DNA of 64,000 nt, from the NCBI GenBank assembly GCA_963703895.1, contig CAVPFX010000001.1, positions 310,001-374,000 on the forward strand, written 5' to 3'. The translations under genes and the position numbers were made by a program. Below the pieces are notes generated by a model. It was not told the DNA's origin. It ran no database searches and was given only the letters and a program-made list of their open reading frames with translations. This document shows positions 43,093 to 53,100 of the stretch, in pieces. Numbering within the stretch: the stretch's first letter is position 1; every line of letters begins with the position of its first letter. This DNA comes from VRUE01 sp963703895 (GTDB lineage Bacteria > Actinomycetota > Thermoleophilia > Solirubrobacterales > 70-9).

Positions 43093-43968
43093 TCAGCCCG
43101 CTTTCACCGCCGCGACGAGGGCGGCCGCGCCGCCTTCCATGCCGTGCAGGTTGGGGTGGATCGGCGCCGCCGGGTTGTTCGGCACGAGGGGTTCGACCCA
43201 GCGCACCGAGGCGCTCTTGCAGGCGTCGTGGCCGATCGAGGCCTGGTACCAGTTGACCAGTTTCGCCCCGTTGGCCGATGCCTGGCTGGCGATCATCGCG
43301 TTCAGTTCCTGCTGCTTGGCGCGCAGGTATGGCGCGTCTTTGAAAGAGATCGGCATCTGCGGCCAGCAACCGCTGCCGGTCTCGGGGAAGATCGCCGGGT
43401 AGTTGACGACGTAGACGCGCGCCTGCGGCGAGCGGCCGTGGATGCCCTGCAGCACCGCCGCCACCTTGGGCGCCGTCGCCGCGATCCGTTCGGCGATCTG
43501 GTCTTTGCCGCCCGCGTTGTATTTGTCGCGGCAGGGCGAGCTGAAGGGATTGAAGGTGATGCAGCTCTGGGCGATTTCGGAGAAGCCGATGTCGTTGCCG
43601 CCGATCGTCACCGAGACGACTTCGGTGCTCGCCGCGAGCGAGTTGAACTGGGGCGGGTTGGGCCCGTCCGGGTCGACGTTCTGCGGGCTGGTCATGTCGA
43701 CGGTCTTGGCGCCGCTGCAGCTCGGGTCTTTCAGTGGCCCGATGCTCGGCGCCGCCAGGTGCGGGTAGTTGTGGTCTGACTTGAGGCAGCCGAGCGGCAG
43801 CACCGGGTTGGGGATGAAGGGCCCGGCGGCGTAGGAATCGCCGAGCGAGACGTAGCTGGCGGCGCCGGCCGAGGCGGCGAGGCCGGCGAGCGCCGCGGCG
43901 AACAGCGCCAGCGAGACGAGCAATGCGCCCAGCAGCCGCCGCGAAGACGAAAAGGTCGAAGCTCCCAT
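43093..43968 (-). CDS. Secreted SGNH/GDSL hydrolase
   Basis: The 291-residue exported lipase/esterase-like enzyme has a signal peptide (about 1-37, ending AGAAS), the block I motif YVSLGDSYAAG (nucleophile S45), block III VTIGGNDIGFS and the terminal IHPNLHGM with the catalytic His. Four or more cysteines suggest disulphides, as in Streptomyces SGNH lipases. The ATG at 43968 is preceded by GGAGAG. It probably acts on lipids or esters outside the cell. Confidence 0.9.
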   Translation of the reverse strand: MGASTFSSSRRLLGALLVSLALFAAALAGLAASAGAASYVSLGDSYAAGPFIPNPVLPLGCLKSDHNYPHLAAPSIGPLKDPSCSGAKTVDMTSPQNVDPDGPNPPQFNSLAASTEVVSVTIGGNDIGFSEIAQSCITFNPFSSPCRDKYNAGGKDQIAERIAATAPKVAAVLQGIHGRSPQARVYVVNYPAIFPETGSGCWPQMPISFKDAPYLRAKQQELNAMIASQASANGAKLVNWYQASIGHDACKSASVRWVEPLVPNNPAAPIHPNLHGMEGGAAALVAAVKAG

Positions 43969-44159
43969 TTGTTGCTCTCCTCCCCCGCCCTCTTGGTTCG
44001 ATCGGGATCGACTGAGCGATCCCGAGTGCCTCGTACCCGATTTTGTGGATCGCATTCCCCTGCGGTGGACGCTGGCCGATCTGTCGATCTGAGCGAGCGC
44101 GGTTCGTCGTTAGGGTGAGAGCGGCGAACGGCGCCGCTGAGGAGACAGGAGGAATTGAG

Positions 44160-44537
44160 ATGCAGTTCATGCTTGCCCTGATCGCCGAGGAGCGCAGTTG
44201 GGAGGACATCACCCCCGACGAGGTGAAGAAGAACCTCGCCGAGATGGGCCAGTTCAACGCCGAGCTGACCGAGGCCGGCGCCGTCGTCACCGCCGGCGGG
44301 CTGCAAGAGCGCGCCACCGGCACCACGGTCCACTACAGCGACGGTGAGCCGCTGATCACCGACGGGCCCTTCGCCGAGACCAAGGAGCAGCTCTCCGGCT
44401 TCTGGCTGATCGAGGTCGAGAGCCTCGACGACGCCCTGGCCTGGGCGAAGAAGGTGCCGCTGCGCAGCGGCCACGTCGAAATCCGGCCGATGGTCAGCGG
44501 CGGCAAGGAACTGATCGAGAAGGCGGAAGCCTCGTAG
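44160..44537 (+). CDS. DGPF-domain (YCII-related) protein
   Basis: The 125-residue protein carries the DGPF motif (EPLITDGPFAETKEQLSGFW) and the fold of YCII-related proteins. AGGAGG lies 7 bp upstream of ATG 44160. It lies directly before an ECF42-type sigma factor gene; this pairing is the defining context of ECF42 sigma factors in actinobacteria, where DGPF genes are their targets. The biochemical function of DGPF proteins is unknown. Confidence 0.93.
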   Translation: MQFMLALIAEERSWEDITPDEVKKNLAEMGQFNAELTEAGAVVTAGGLQERATGTTVHYSDGEPLITDGPFAETKEQLSGFWLIEVESLDDALAWAKKVPLRSGHVEIRPMVSGGKELIEKAEAS

Positions 44538-44593
44538 CCGGCGCGCGCGACAACGTCGCCGCCCGTGCCTTCCGGGAGGAGTCCGGCAGGGCG

Positions 44594-45772
44594 GTGGCGA
44601 CGTTGATCCGCGTTACCGGCGACTTCGACCTCGCCGAAGAGGCGGTGCAGGAGGCCTTCCTCATCGCCCTGGAGCGCTGGCCGCACGAGGGAACCCCGGA
44701 CAACCCCGGCGCCTGGATCACCCAGGTCGCCCGCAACCGGGCGATCGACAAGCTGCGGCGCGAGGGCGTGTTGCGCGACAAGCTCGCGGCGCTCGAGCAC
44801 CTGGAAGCGCTCCACGCCGAGCCCGAGGCGGGGCCGGGCAAGCACCTGGGTGAGATCGGGGACGACCGGCTGCGCCTGATCTTCACCTGCTGCCACCCGG
44901 CGCTGGCGATCGAGGCGCGGGTGGCGCTCACACTGCGCAGCCTCGGCGGCCTCAGCACCGGCGAGATCGCCCGCGCCTTGCTCAGCAGCGAGAGCGCGAT
45001 GGCGCAGCGGATCGTCCGCGCCAAGCGCAAGATCGCCGCCAACAACATTCCCTACGAGGTGCCGGTTGTCGAGCAGATGCCGGAGCGGCTGCCGGCCGTG
45101 CTGGCGACCCTCTACCTGATCTTCAACGAGGGCTACCTGGCGGCATCGGGCGAGGAGCTGGTCCGCACCGAGCTCAGCGGCGAAGCGATCCGGCTGTCCC
45201 GCATCCTCGCCGCGATGCTGCCGCGCGAGGCCGAGGCGCAAGGCCTGCTGGCGCTGATGCTGCTCACCGACGCGCGGCGGCCGGCGCGGCTCGACCAGCA
45301 CGGCGAGATCGTCCTGCTCGAAGATCAGGACCGCTCGCTCTGGGACGCGGAGCGGATCGCCGAGGGCCTCGAGCTCTCGCGCCAAGCCGCGGCGGATGGG
45401 CCCGGCGGTCCGTACACGATTCAGTCCCGCATCGCCGCGGTCCATGCGGAAGCCGCGCGCGCCGCGGAGACCGACTGGGATCGCATCGTGCGGCTCTACG
45501 AATGGCACGCCGAGATCGCCCCGAGCCCGATCGTCGAGCTCAACCTGGCGGTCGCGGTCGCGATGCGCGACGGGCCCACGGCAGGCCTGGCCTCGATCGA
45601 CGCGATCGGGAAGCTAGATGACTACCACCCGCTTCACGGGGCCCGTGCCGACCTGCTGCGGCGCCTGGGCCGCGAGACGGAGGCGGCAGCCGCCTACAAG
45701 CGCGCCCTCGCCCTCGCCCCCAACCCGGTCGAGCGCCGCTTCCTCGAGCGCCGCCTCGCCGAGCTCGCCTAG
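44594..45772 (+). CDS. ECF42-type RNA polymerase sigma factor with C-terminal TPR extension
   Basis: Sigma region 2 (DFDLAEEAVQEAFLIALERWP, NPGAWITQVARNRAIDKLRR) and region 4 (LTLRSLGGLSTGEIARALLSSESAMAQRIVRAKRKI) are followed by about 220 residues of helical, TPR-like extension (ending AAAYKRALALAPNPVERRFLERR). This is the ECF42 plan. The first canonical start is GTG 44594. However, in-frame residues upstream (AFREESGRA) continue the conserved N-terminus, and no ATG, GTG, TTG or CTG precedes them. The true start is therefore doubtful. It is coupled to the DGPF gene and ends in a 4-bp overlap with a methyltransferase gene. Confidence 0.88.
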   Translation: MATLIRVTGDFDLAEEAVQEAFLIALERWPHEGTPDNPGAWITQVARNRAIDKLRREGVLRDKLAALEHLEALHAEPEAGPGKHLGEIGDDRLRLIFTCCHPALAIEARVALTLRSLGGLSTGEIARALLSSESAMAQRIVRAKRKIAANNIPYEVPVVEQMPERLPAVLATLYLIFNEGYLAASGEELVRTELSGEAIRLSRILAAMLPREAEAQGLLALMLLTDARRPARLDQHGEIVLLEDQDRSLWDAERIAEGLELSRQAAADGPGGPYTIQSRIAAVHAEAARAAETDWDRIVRLYEWHAEIAPSPIVELNLAVAVAMRDGPTAGLASIDAIGKLDDYHPLHGARADLLRRLGRETEAAAAYKRALALAPNPVERRFLERRLAELA

Positions 45773-46434
45773 GTTCGGACCGCGGAGAGCAGCTCGAGGC
45801 TGCCCCAGGCGGTGCGGAAGCGATCGTGGCGGATCGGCTGCTCGAAGCCGGCCTCGATGACGAAGGCCGGTATGCGCCCGGCGGCGTGGTCGCGAATCCC
45901 GTCGAAGCCGTCGAAGATCGCGAGGACGAAGAGTCCGGTGCGCATCAGCGGATCCTGCGGCTTGCCCCAGTCGGCGATGTGCAGGCGGCCGCCGGGACGA
46001 AGCACCCGCCTCGCCTCGGCCAGCGCGGCGCGCTTGCCGTCGGCATCGAGGTGATGGAGAACGAGCGACATCACTGCCCGGTCACAGCTTTCGTCGGGCA
46101 GGGGCAGCAGGCCCGCCTGTCCACGCTTCCAGGCGACCCCGCCGGCGCCGGGCTTGGCCTGCGCCAATCGCAGCACCTCGGCGTCGGTATCGACTCCGAC
46201 CACCTCCGCGTTGGGTTCCAGGCCGGAGATCTGGATCGCGAAGCTGCCCGTGCCGGCACCGATGTCGACTATCCGCCCACCCGATTTCAGGCCCGCGAGG
46301 ACCTGCGTGGCAAAGGCGCCGCGAAAGAGGCGCGCGCGCATCGTCAAGGCGATGATCGAGTCGTAGAAGCGAGTCAGGCGGCCGACCCCGGCGGCGGGGA
46401 CGAAGCGGGACTCCGAGATCAGCGGCTCGGGCAT
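45769..46434 (-). CDS. Class I SAM-dependent methyltransferase
   Basis: The 221-residue enzyme has motif I IVDIGAGTGSFAIQI, motif II VVGVDTDAEVL, AVMSLVLHHLDADG and the ARRVLRPGGRLHIADWG loop, as in UbiE/methyltransferase type 11 proteins. The substrate is unknown. It is convergent with the sigma-factor gene, with a 4-bp overlap of stops. Confidence 0.92.
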   Translation of the reverse strand: MPEPLISESRFVPAAGVGRLTRFYDSIIALTMRARLFRGAFATQVLAGLKSGGRIVDIGAGTGSFAIQISGLEPNAEVVGVDTDAEVLRLAQAKPGAGGVAWKRGQAGLLPLPDESCDRAVMSLVLHHLDADGKRAALAEARRVLRPGGRLHIADWGKPQDPLMRTGLFVLAIFDGFDGIRDHAAGRIPAFVIEAGFEQPIRHDRFRTAWGSLELLSAVRT

Positions 46435-46482
46435 CTCGGCCAGTCTGCCATTTCAACCGCGGTAGTGGAAAGGCTGGTCAAT

Positions 46483-46546
46483 GGGGCTGCTTCCCGGGGA
46501 GCTGCTCTCCGTCGAACCCACGGAGAGTGCTCCCCGGCCGAGCCCC
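46483..46546 (-). terminator. Long imperfect hairpin after the DHA2 exporter gene
   Basis: Three nested stems pair: 46483-46488 with 46541-46546, 46494-46502 with 46529-46537, and 46505-46512 with 46520-46527, giving 23 base pairs around a 7-nt loop. The structure starts 2 bp past the exporter stop. No U-tract follows, like the other long hairpins of this window. Confidence 0.65.
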
Positions 46547-46548
46547 TG

Positions 46549-48063
46549 CTAAGCCTCGGAGTAGGCGGGCTCGCGCTCGGGCTCGCCGCCGTGGGCGTGT
46601 TCGGCCATCTCCTCCGGTGAGGGCATCGGCACTTCGCGCAGGACGGTGACGGCGATCACCACCGCCAGGCCAACGAGGATCGCGCCGATCACGTAGGCGA
46701 GGTGGTAGCCGGAGTTGAGCGCGGCGAGCTGACCGGCGCCGTCGGCGAGTTTGTTGTCGGTGCGCTCAGTCGCGAGCGTTGCCAGCACGGCGAGGCCGAT
46801 CGCGCCGCCAACCTGCATGCTCGTGTTGACCAAGCCAGAGGCGAGCCCGGAGTCCTCCGGCGTCGCCCCCGACATCGCCAGCGTCATCAGCGAGGGGAAG
46901 GCGGTGCCCACCCCGAGGCCGATCAGCAGCATCGGCGCCAGCAGGTCGGTGAGGTAGTCACCGTCGACGGGGGTACGGGCGAAGAGCAGCAGGCCGATGC
47001 CGACGATGACCACGCCGGGGATCAGCGTGGTGCGCGGGCCGAAGCGCATGATCAGCTTTTCGGAGAACCCGAGCGACATCGTCCCCATCACGATCGTCGC
47101 CGGCAGGAAGGCGAGGCCGACCTGGAGCGCGTCGTAGTCGAGGATCCGCTGCAGGTACAGCGCGCCGAGGAAGAACATGCCGAACATGCCCGCGACGAGG
47201 AAGGCCTGGATCACGTTGGCCCCGACCACATTGCGGTGGCGGAAGAGGCGCAGCGGCATCAAGGGGTTCTCGATCCGCGCCTGGCGGGCGACGAAGGCGG
47301 CTCCGAGCACGAACGAGACCGCGCTCAAGGCGAGGGTCTGGGCAGAGCCCCAGCCGTGCTCGTTGACGCCGAGAATTGCGTAAACGCCGATCATCAGCGA
47401 GCTGGTGATCAGGGCCGCGCCGGGAATGTCGGCGCCGGCCTTGAAGCCGATCCCGGGCCTGTTCTCGACCAGGCGCAGGGCGCCGTAAGCGGTGGCGATG
47501 CCGATCGGCAGGTTGATGATGAAGATCCAGTGCCAACTGATCGCCTGGGTCAGCGCGCCGCCGAGGAGCAGGCCGATCGAACCGCCCGCCGAGGCGACGA
47601 AGCCGTAGACGCCGATCGCTTTCGCCTGGTCGCGCGGCTGCGGAAACATGGTCACGATCATCCCCAGGACCACCGCCGAGGAGAGCGCGCCGCCGACGCC
47701 GGCGAGGAAGCGGCCGGTAATCAGCATCGCCTGGTTCTCGGCGGCGGCGCAGAGCAGCGAGGCGACGGTGAAGACCCCGAGGCCGATCAGGAACATCTTG
47801 CGCTGCCCGAGCAGGTCGCCGAGACGCCCGGCGAGCAACAGCAGGCCGCCGAAGGGGATCAGGTAGGCGTTGACGACCCAGGTGAGACCGCTCTGGGAGA
47901 AGCCGAGGCTGTCCTGGATCGTCGGCAGGGCGACGTTGACGATGGTCACGTCGAGGACGATCATCAGCACGCCCGCGCAGAGGACGTAGAGGGCGAGCCA
48001 GCGGCTGCGGTCGGGCTCAGCCGCCGTGGTGGCCTGGTTGGTTGTCGCTGCTTCTGCGGTCAT
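46549..48063 (-). CDS. DHA2 family MFS exporter (EmrB/QacA type)
   Basis: The 504-residue protein has about fourteen membrane helices and the DHA2 motifs: motif A LAGRLGDLLGQRKMFLIGL, VLDVTIVNVALPTIQ in helix 1, and motif C-like GSIGLLLGGALTQAISWHWIF (core GLLLGGALTQAISW). Such proteins export drugs or toxic lipids with proton antiport. It diverges from an HxlR-type regulator and is probably induced through it. Confidence 0.92.
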   Translation of the reverse strand: MTAEAATTNQATTAAEPDRSRWLALYVLCAGVLMIVLDVTIVNVALPTIQDSLGFSQSGLTWVVNAYLIPFGGLLLLAGRLGDLLGQRKMFLIGLGVFTVASLLCAAAENQAMLITGRFLAGVGGALSSAVVLGMIVTMFPQPRDQAKAIGVYGFVASAGGSIGLLLGGALTQAISWHWIFIINLPIGIATAYGALRLVENRPGIGFKAGADIPGAALITSSLMIGVYAILGVNEHGWGSAQTLALSAVSFVLGAAFVARQARIENPLMPLRLFRHRNVVGANVIQAFLVAGMFGMFFLGALYLQRILDYDALQVGLAFLPATIVMGTMSLGFSEKLIMRFGPRTTLIPGVVIVGIGLLLFARTPVDGDYLTDLLAPMLLIGLGVGTAFPSLMTLAMSGATPEDSGLASGLVNTSMQVGGAIGLAVLATLATERTDNKLADGAGQLAALNSGYHLAYVIGAILVGLAVVIAVTVLREVPMPSPEEMAEHAHGGEPEREPAYSEA

Positions 48064-48171
48064 CTAGGCCTCCTTGCCTCTTCCAGATTTGCTGCGGGCA
48101 CTCTAGCAAAAGGTTCAAAAAAACAACTACTTACTTGCATATCCGTATTTCATCGTTATAAACTTATTTAC

Positions 48172-48870
48172 ATGGCAACCAAGCGCTCATACGGAGAGGC
48201 TTGTCGTTTCGCCTACGCCCTCGACGTCGTCGGCGAGCGCTGGGCCCTGCTGGTGGTCCGCGAACTTCTGCTCGGCCCGAAGCGCTTTACGGACCTACGC
48301 GCCGGGCTGCCCCATGCCAGCTCGAACATCCTTTCCGAGCGCCTGCGCGACCTCGAGCACGGGGGCGTTATACAGCGTCGCAAATTGCCGCCGCCGGCGG
48401 CGTCGACGGTCTACGAGCTGACCGAGTGGGGCCGTGAGCTGGAGCCGGTCGTGACCAAGCTCGGCGCCTGGGGAGCGCGTTCGCCGATCCCACCGGACTC
48501 GCAGGAGATCGGTCCCGACTCGATCGTCCTCGCCCTGCGCTCGCTCTTCGATCCGGAGGCGGCAGGCGATATGAGCGCCGTCTACGGGCTGCGGATCGGC
48601 GAGGAACGCTTCCGGGTCGATGTCGCGGACGGAGGGGTCGAGCTCTCCCGAGGCCCCGCCGAGGACCCAGCGGTCTCGATCGCCGCGGCCGACGCCGGCA
48701 GCTTCGCCGCGATCCTCGCCGACCAGCTCCCCCTTGACGACGCGGTCGCCACCGGCGCCGCGCAGATCGAAGGCTCCAAGCAAGCCGCCAAGCGCTTCCT
48801 CCGCCTCTTCCCGATGCCCGAGCCCTGCGCCTGCACGAGCACGCCGGACGTCGCCCTGGTGGCCCCTTAG
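48172..48870 (+). CDS. HxlR family regulator with C-terminal SCP2-like domain
   Basis: The 232-residue regulator has an N-terminal HxlR winged helix (CRFAYALDVVGERWALLVVR, FTDLRAGLPHASSNILSERL, STVYELTEWGRELEPV). A C-terminal domain of about 110 residues follows (RIGEERFRVDVADGGVEL, DPAVSIAAADAGSFAAIL) resembling an SCP2 sterol-carrier fold that may bind the effector. ATG 48172 lies in a very AT-rich gap (48064-48171) shared with the divergent exporter, so the gap probably holds its operator and both promoters. The long open frame upstream is antisense to the exporter. Confidence 0.9.
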   Translation: MATKRSYGEACRFAYALDVVGERWALLVVRELLLGPKRFTDLRAGLPHASSNILSERLRDLEHGGVIQRRKLPPPAASTVYELTEWGRELEPVVTKLGAWGARSPIPPDSQEIGPDSIVLALRSLFDPEAAGDMSAVYGLRIGEERFRVDVADGGVELSRGPAEDPAVSIAAADAGSFAAILADQLPLDDAVATGAAQIEGSKQAAKRFLRLFPMPEPCACTSTPDVALVAP

Positions 48871-50051
48871 AGAAATTCGGCGAGAGGATGGTGGCGACGC
48901 ACGTAGTCGCCGAAGAGCGGGGCGGTGAAATCGATCAGCCCCCGCTGTGGGCTGTAGAGCAGACCCTTGACGTCGATCAAGTTCTGACGCTGGACGGCGG
49001 TGCGTTGCTGTGTCGTGCCCAGCCTTCCACTGACCTCAGCGGTCGATTGCGGCCCATCGCCCAGATCGGCCAACGCGGCGAGATAGCGGCACTCCGCCGT
49101 CGTCGCACGGCTCCATCGACTCCGGTGAAAACCACTGTCAAGCTGGTCTTGGGCAACGGCATTTGCCGACTGCGCGGCGGCCATATCGATCGGTGAATGC
49201 TGTGCGACGTCCCACGCGTACTTGCCGTAAGCCTGGATGAAGAAGGGGTAGCGACCGGTTCTCTCCAAGAGGAAGGCCAGCGCCTCGGGAGCGAACTCAA
49301 CACCTTCCCTTTCCGCCGGAACCACCAGCGCTGCGGTTGCTGCATCTGCATCCAGTGCGCCGACCTCGTGATAGCTGAAGAGGCGCTCGGCATAACTACT
49401 GGCCTCGACGAGTCGGGAGGCGAGCTGCGGCAAGCCGGCACAGATCGCGACGATCGGTAGGCCGCTCTGACCCGCACGGTGGAGCGCCGCCAGCACCGCG
49501 CCGAGCTCATCGGAATCGGCGAATTGCATCTCGTCGAAGAACAAGGCCACTCCGACACCCGCCCCTCGCGCCACCTCACCGAGCTCCAGCAGAACCTCGT
49601 AGAGGTCCACGTCGAGCTGACCGCTGTCTCCACGGCCTCGGTCAGGCTCCACGTCAAAGGAGAAAGTGACTCCGGTGGGCATTGCCGTGACCGAGAACGA
49701 GCTCACGACTCGCAGAGCGGCCCGCGCACGCTCGGCAAGTCCAGGCTGCCGAGCCAAGCTCTGCGTCACCTGAGCCGCGACCGTGGCAAGCGCGGGACGC
49801 AACGGGCCCCGACTACCGAGCTCCACGTATCCGGTTCCCCAGCTTTCTGCCTCAGCATGTCGAGCCATGTCATTGAGCAGGACCGTCTTGCCCACCCCCC
49901 GCAACCCCCACAGGGCCATGCCCTGATCGGTTCGTCCAGCTGCGAGCCTCTGCAAGATGACCTCGAATGCCTGGCGCTCCCGGTCTCGCCCAGCCAACTC
50001 TGGCGGAGGAGTGCCAGCGCCCGGGGAATAGGGGTTTCGCACCGGGTCCAC
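48867..50051 (-). CDS. AAA ATPase with C-terminal winged-helix-like region
   Basis: This 394-residue P-loop ATPase has Walker A LWGLRGVGKTVLLND (about 48), Walker B VALFFDEMQFAD (about 163) and sensor-like IVAICAGLPQLAS. The AAA_16/Orc1-like lid contains LLERTGRYPFFIQAYG. The C-terminus (SRATTAECRYLAALADL, TAEVSGRLGTTQQRTAV) looks like a winged helix. It may be a DNA-linked regulatory or partition ATPase. It lies downstream of dnaE2 on the same strand but is separated from it by a 61-bp nested palindrome. It should not be equated with ImuA'. Confidence 0.8.
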   Translation of the reverse strand: MDPVRNPYSPGAGTPPPELAGRDRERQAFEVILQRLAAGRTDQGMALWGLRGVGKTVLLNDMARHAEAESWGTGYVELGSRGPLRPALATVAAQVTQSLARQPGLAERARAALRVVSSFSVTAMPTGVTFSFDVEPDRGRGDSGQLDVDLYEVLLELGEVARGAGVGVALFFDEMQFADSDELGAVLAALHRAGQSGLPIVAICAGLPQLASRLVEASSYAERLFSYHEVGALDADAATAALVVPAEREGVEFAPEALAFLLERTGRYPFFIQAYGKYAWDVAQHSPIDMAAAQSANAVAQDQLDSGFHRSRWSRATTAECRYLAALADLGDGPQSTAEVSGRLGTTQQRTAVQRQNLIDVKGLLYSPQRGLIDFTAPLFGDYVRRHHPLAEFL

Positions 50052-50057
50052 GGCGAA

Positions 50058-50118
50058 AGACTAACAAAATATCTATGTGTATATGAGTTTCATATAGATG
50101 GATATAAAGGCTTAGTCT
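50058..50118. repeat. Nested AT-rich palindrome between dnaE2 and the ATPase gene
   Basis: Three arms nest: AGACTAA (50058-50064) with TTAGTCT (50112-50118), ATATC (50069-50073) with GATAT (50101-50105), and TATATGA (50080-50086) with TCATATA (50090-50096) around a 3-nt centre. The outermost arm touches the dnaE2 stop codon. The segment is sharply AT-rich. It may terminate dnaE2 transcription or serve as an operator for the ATPase gene. Confidence 0.6.
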
Positions 50119-53100
50119 CAACGCCGTCCCCAGCTGTGGCCGGCGGGGGCGACGGCACGGAGCTCGGCGACGGCGCGGTCGCGGAGCGGGCGGCGGGGCG
50201 GCCGTTTAGCGGGCTTGGTTCGTGGCTTGGGAATCGAGAGCGCGACCAGCTCGGAGACGACGACGTTGGTGGTGCCTTCGTGGCGCTCGAGCCGGCCCAC
50301 TGCGCGGACCACGGGGGCGGCGCGAACCGCGGCGCGGCAGCGCTCGTAGACGGGCGGCGGGACGACCAGGTTGACGGTGCCGCGCTCGTCCTCGAGCAGC
50401 ATGAAGACGACGCCCTTGGACGTCTCGGGGCGCTGGCGGGCGACGACCATGCCGGCCACCTCGACGGTCTCGCCGCCCGCGGTTTTCTCGAGCTGGGAGC
50501 TGCGCAGGATCCCCGGATCGAGGTCCGCGCGCATCAGGCCGATCGGGTGCCTGCCGAGCGTCATCCCGGTCGTGCGGTAGTCGGCGATCAGCCGCTCCCA
50601 ATCGCTGAGCGGCTTCAGCTCTGGCGCCAGCGGCGGCTCGAGCGGCAGCGCCATCTGCATCCCCCCCTTGTGCCGCACCCCCGCTCCGGCTCCTCCGGCC
50701 TCCCAGAGCGCCTCCCGCCGCCCCGGCAGCGCCGCCGATGGGCCTGAAAACGGAGATATAGATCGTTTTGGGTCCCGTCGGCCCACGAGGTCGTCGAGGG
50801 CACCGGCCCAGGCGAGGCGCTCGAGCGAGTCGCGGCCGGCGCCCGAGCGGGAGGCGAGGTCGGCAATCCCGGCGTAGTGGCCGCTGCGCTCGCGCTCGGC
50901 GACCAGGCTCTCCATCTCCTCCCCGCGCACGCCCTTGACGTAGCCGAGGCCGACCCGCACGGTCAGGTCGCCACGGAGCCGCTCGACGTGGCAGGGCACG
51001 CGGCTGCGGTTGGCGTCGGGGCTGGCCAACCGCACGCCCCGGCGCTGCGCCTCGTGGACGAGGGCGTCGGGCGGGTAGAAGCCCATCGGCTGCTCGTTGA
51101 GCAGGGCGCAGAGGAACTCGGGGGCGCGGTGGATCCGCAGCCAGGCCGACTGGTAGGCGAGCAGGCCGAAGGCGGCCGAGTGCGCTTTCGGGAAGCCGAA
51201 TCCGGAGAAGCCCTGGATCTGCTTCCAGACTTTCTCGGCCACCGCCTCGGGGACGTCGTTCACCTCCACGGCGCCGGCGACGAAGCGATCGCGATGGCCC
51301 TGCATCGCCTCGGCCGAGCGCTTGCGACTCATCGCCCGCCGCAGCGAGTCGGCTGCGGCGGCGCTGAAGCCGGCTAGGGCAATCGCCACTTCGATCACCT
51401 GCTCCTGGAAGACGATCGTGCCGAGCGTGCAGGCCAGGACGTCCTTCAGCAGCGGGTGCTCGCAGGGGGCCTCGAAGCCCTCGGGATCCTCGCGTCGCTG
51501 CTTCAGCCGCTCTATATACGGGTGCACCGCTCCGCCCTGGATCGGCCCCGGCCGCACCAGCGCCACCTGCACGGTGAGGTCGTCGAGCGTTTCCGGCCGG
51601 GTGCGCGGCAGCATCGACATCTGCGCCCGGCTCTCGATCTGGAAGACGCCGGTGGTCTCGGCGGCGCGGATCGAGCGGAAGGTCTCGGGGTCGTCGTAAT
51701 CGATGCGCGAGAGGTCGAGCGGCTTGCCCCGCGTGCGGGCGACTTCGTCGACGCAGCGCTCGACCGCCGAGAGCATCCCCAGCCCGAGCAGGTCGATCTT
51801 GAGGAAGCCGGCGTCGTTGCAGGAGTCCTTGTCCCACTGGACGATCTGGCGCCCCGCCATCGCCGCCGGCACGACCGGACAGACGTCGATCAACGGCCGG
51901 GTCGAGATCACCATGCCGCCGGAGTGCTGGGAGGGGTGGCGGGGCAGCCCCATCGCCTCGCCGCAGAGCCGCAGCAGCTCCCGCCAGCGCCTGCTCCTGG
52001 CTCGCTCGGGGCCGATCGCCACCAGCAGGTCCTTGCCGATCTCCCCCCGGCGCTCGTGGAAGCCGACCATCCCGGCCACCTTCTCGATCTCCTCCCGCGG
52101 CAGCCCCAGCGCCTTGCCGAGGTCGCGCACGGCGCCGCGCGGGCGGTAGGTGGGAAAGGCGGCGACCAAGGCCGAGCGGTCGGCCCCGTAGCGCTCGTGC
52201 ACACGCGGGATCAGCACCTCGCGGATATCGCGCGGGAAGTCGAGGTCGATGTCGGGCATCGTCGCCCCGGCCGTCTTGCCGACCTCCTCGTTGAGGAAGC
52301 GGCTGGAGTTGAGGTTGTTGGCGACCGGGTCGATGTGGGAGAGGCCGGTGAGGTAGCAGACGATCGAGCTGACGCTGGAGCCCCGGCCGCGGCCGGGGGG
52401 CAAGGCGGAGCGAGCCGACCCCCGTCCCCGCACCTCGAGCGCGACCTCGCGGGCCAGCTCGAGCAGGTCGTGATGGAGGAGGAAGAAGCCGGAGAGGCCG
52501 AGTCCGCGGATCGTCCGCAGCTCATCCTCCAGCTGCGCTTCTGCCCTGGGCCGGTACTGGGGGAGATCGGCGTAGCTCTCTGCCAGCAGCGCTCGGCAGA
52601 GCTCGGCCAGCTTGCGGTCGACCTCCGGCTCCCCTTCGCGCGGGTAGCGGTAGCCGAGCTCGCGGCTGAGGTCGAACTCGAGCCGCTCGGCGATCCGCAC
52701 GGTCTCGGCGACGGCGTCCGGGTGATCGGCGAAGCGCTCCGCCATCTTCCGCGGCGAGGCCATTGCCGAGCTGCGGTTCCCCCGTCGCAGCGGCTCGGAC
52801 TCCTCCAGCGTCATGCCGAGGCGAACCGCGACAAGGGCATCCTGCAGGTGCGCTCGCTCCCCTGCCTCGTGCGAGTGGACGTTGCCGGTGGCGACGGTGG
52901 CGAGCGCCAGCCGCTCGGCAAGCCCGGCGAGCCAGCGGTTGCGACTGCGGTCGCGGCGCCAGAAGGGCCGCTGCAGCTCGATCCGGAAGCGGTCCCGCCC
53001 AAAGGCCCGCAGCAGCCTCCGGGCGGCCTCCGCTCCCGCCGCCGCGTCACCCCGCTCCCAAGCAGCGGCGAGCATTCCCGTACCCGCACACCCCGAGAGA

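Noticed and set aside
46702..48171. 490-codon upstream extension of the HxlR frame
   Set aside because: Antisense to the DHA2 exporter; the HxlR domain begins at ATG 48172 after an AT-rich promoter region.
48867..50051. Identity of the AAA ATPase as ImuA'
   Set aside because: Its Orc1/AAA_16-like layout and C-terminal winged-helix-like region differ from the small RecA-like ImuA', and a nested palindrome separates it from dnaE2.
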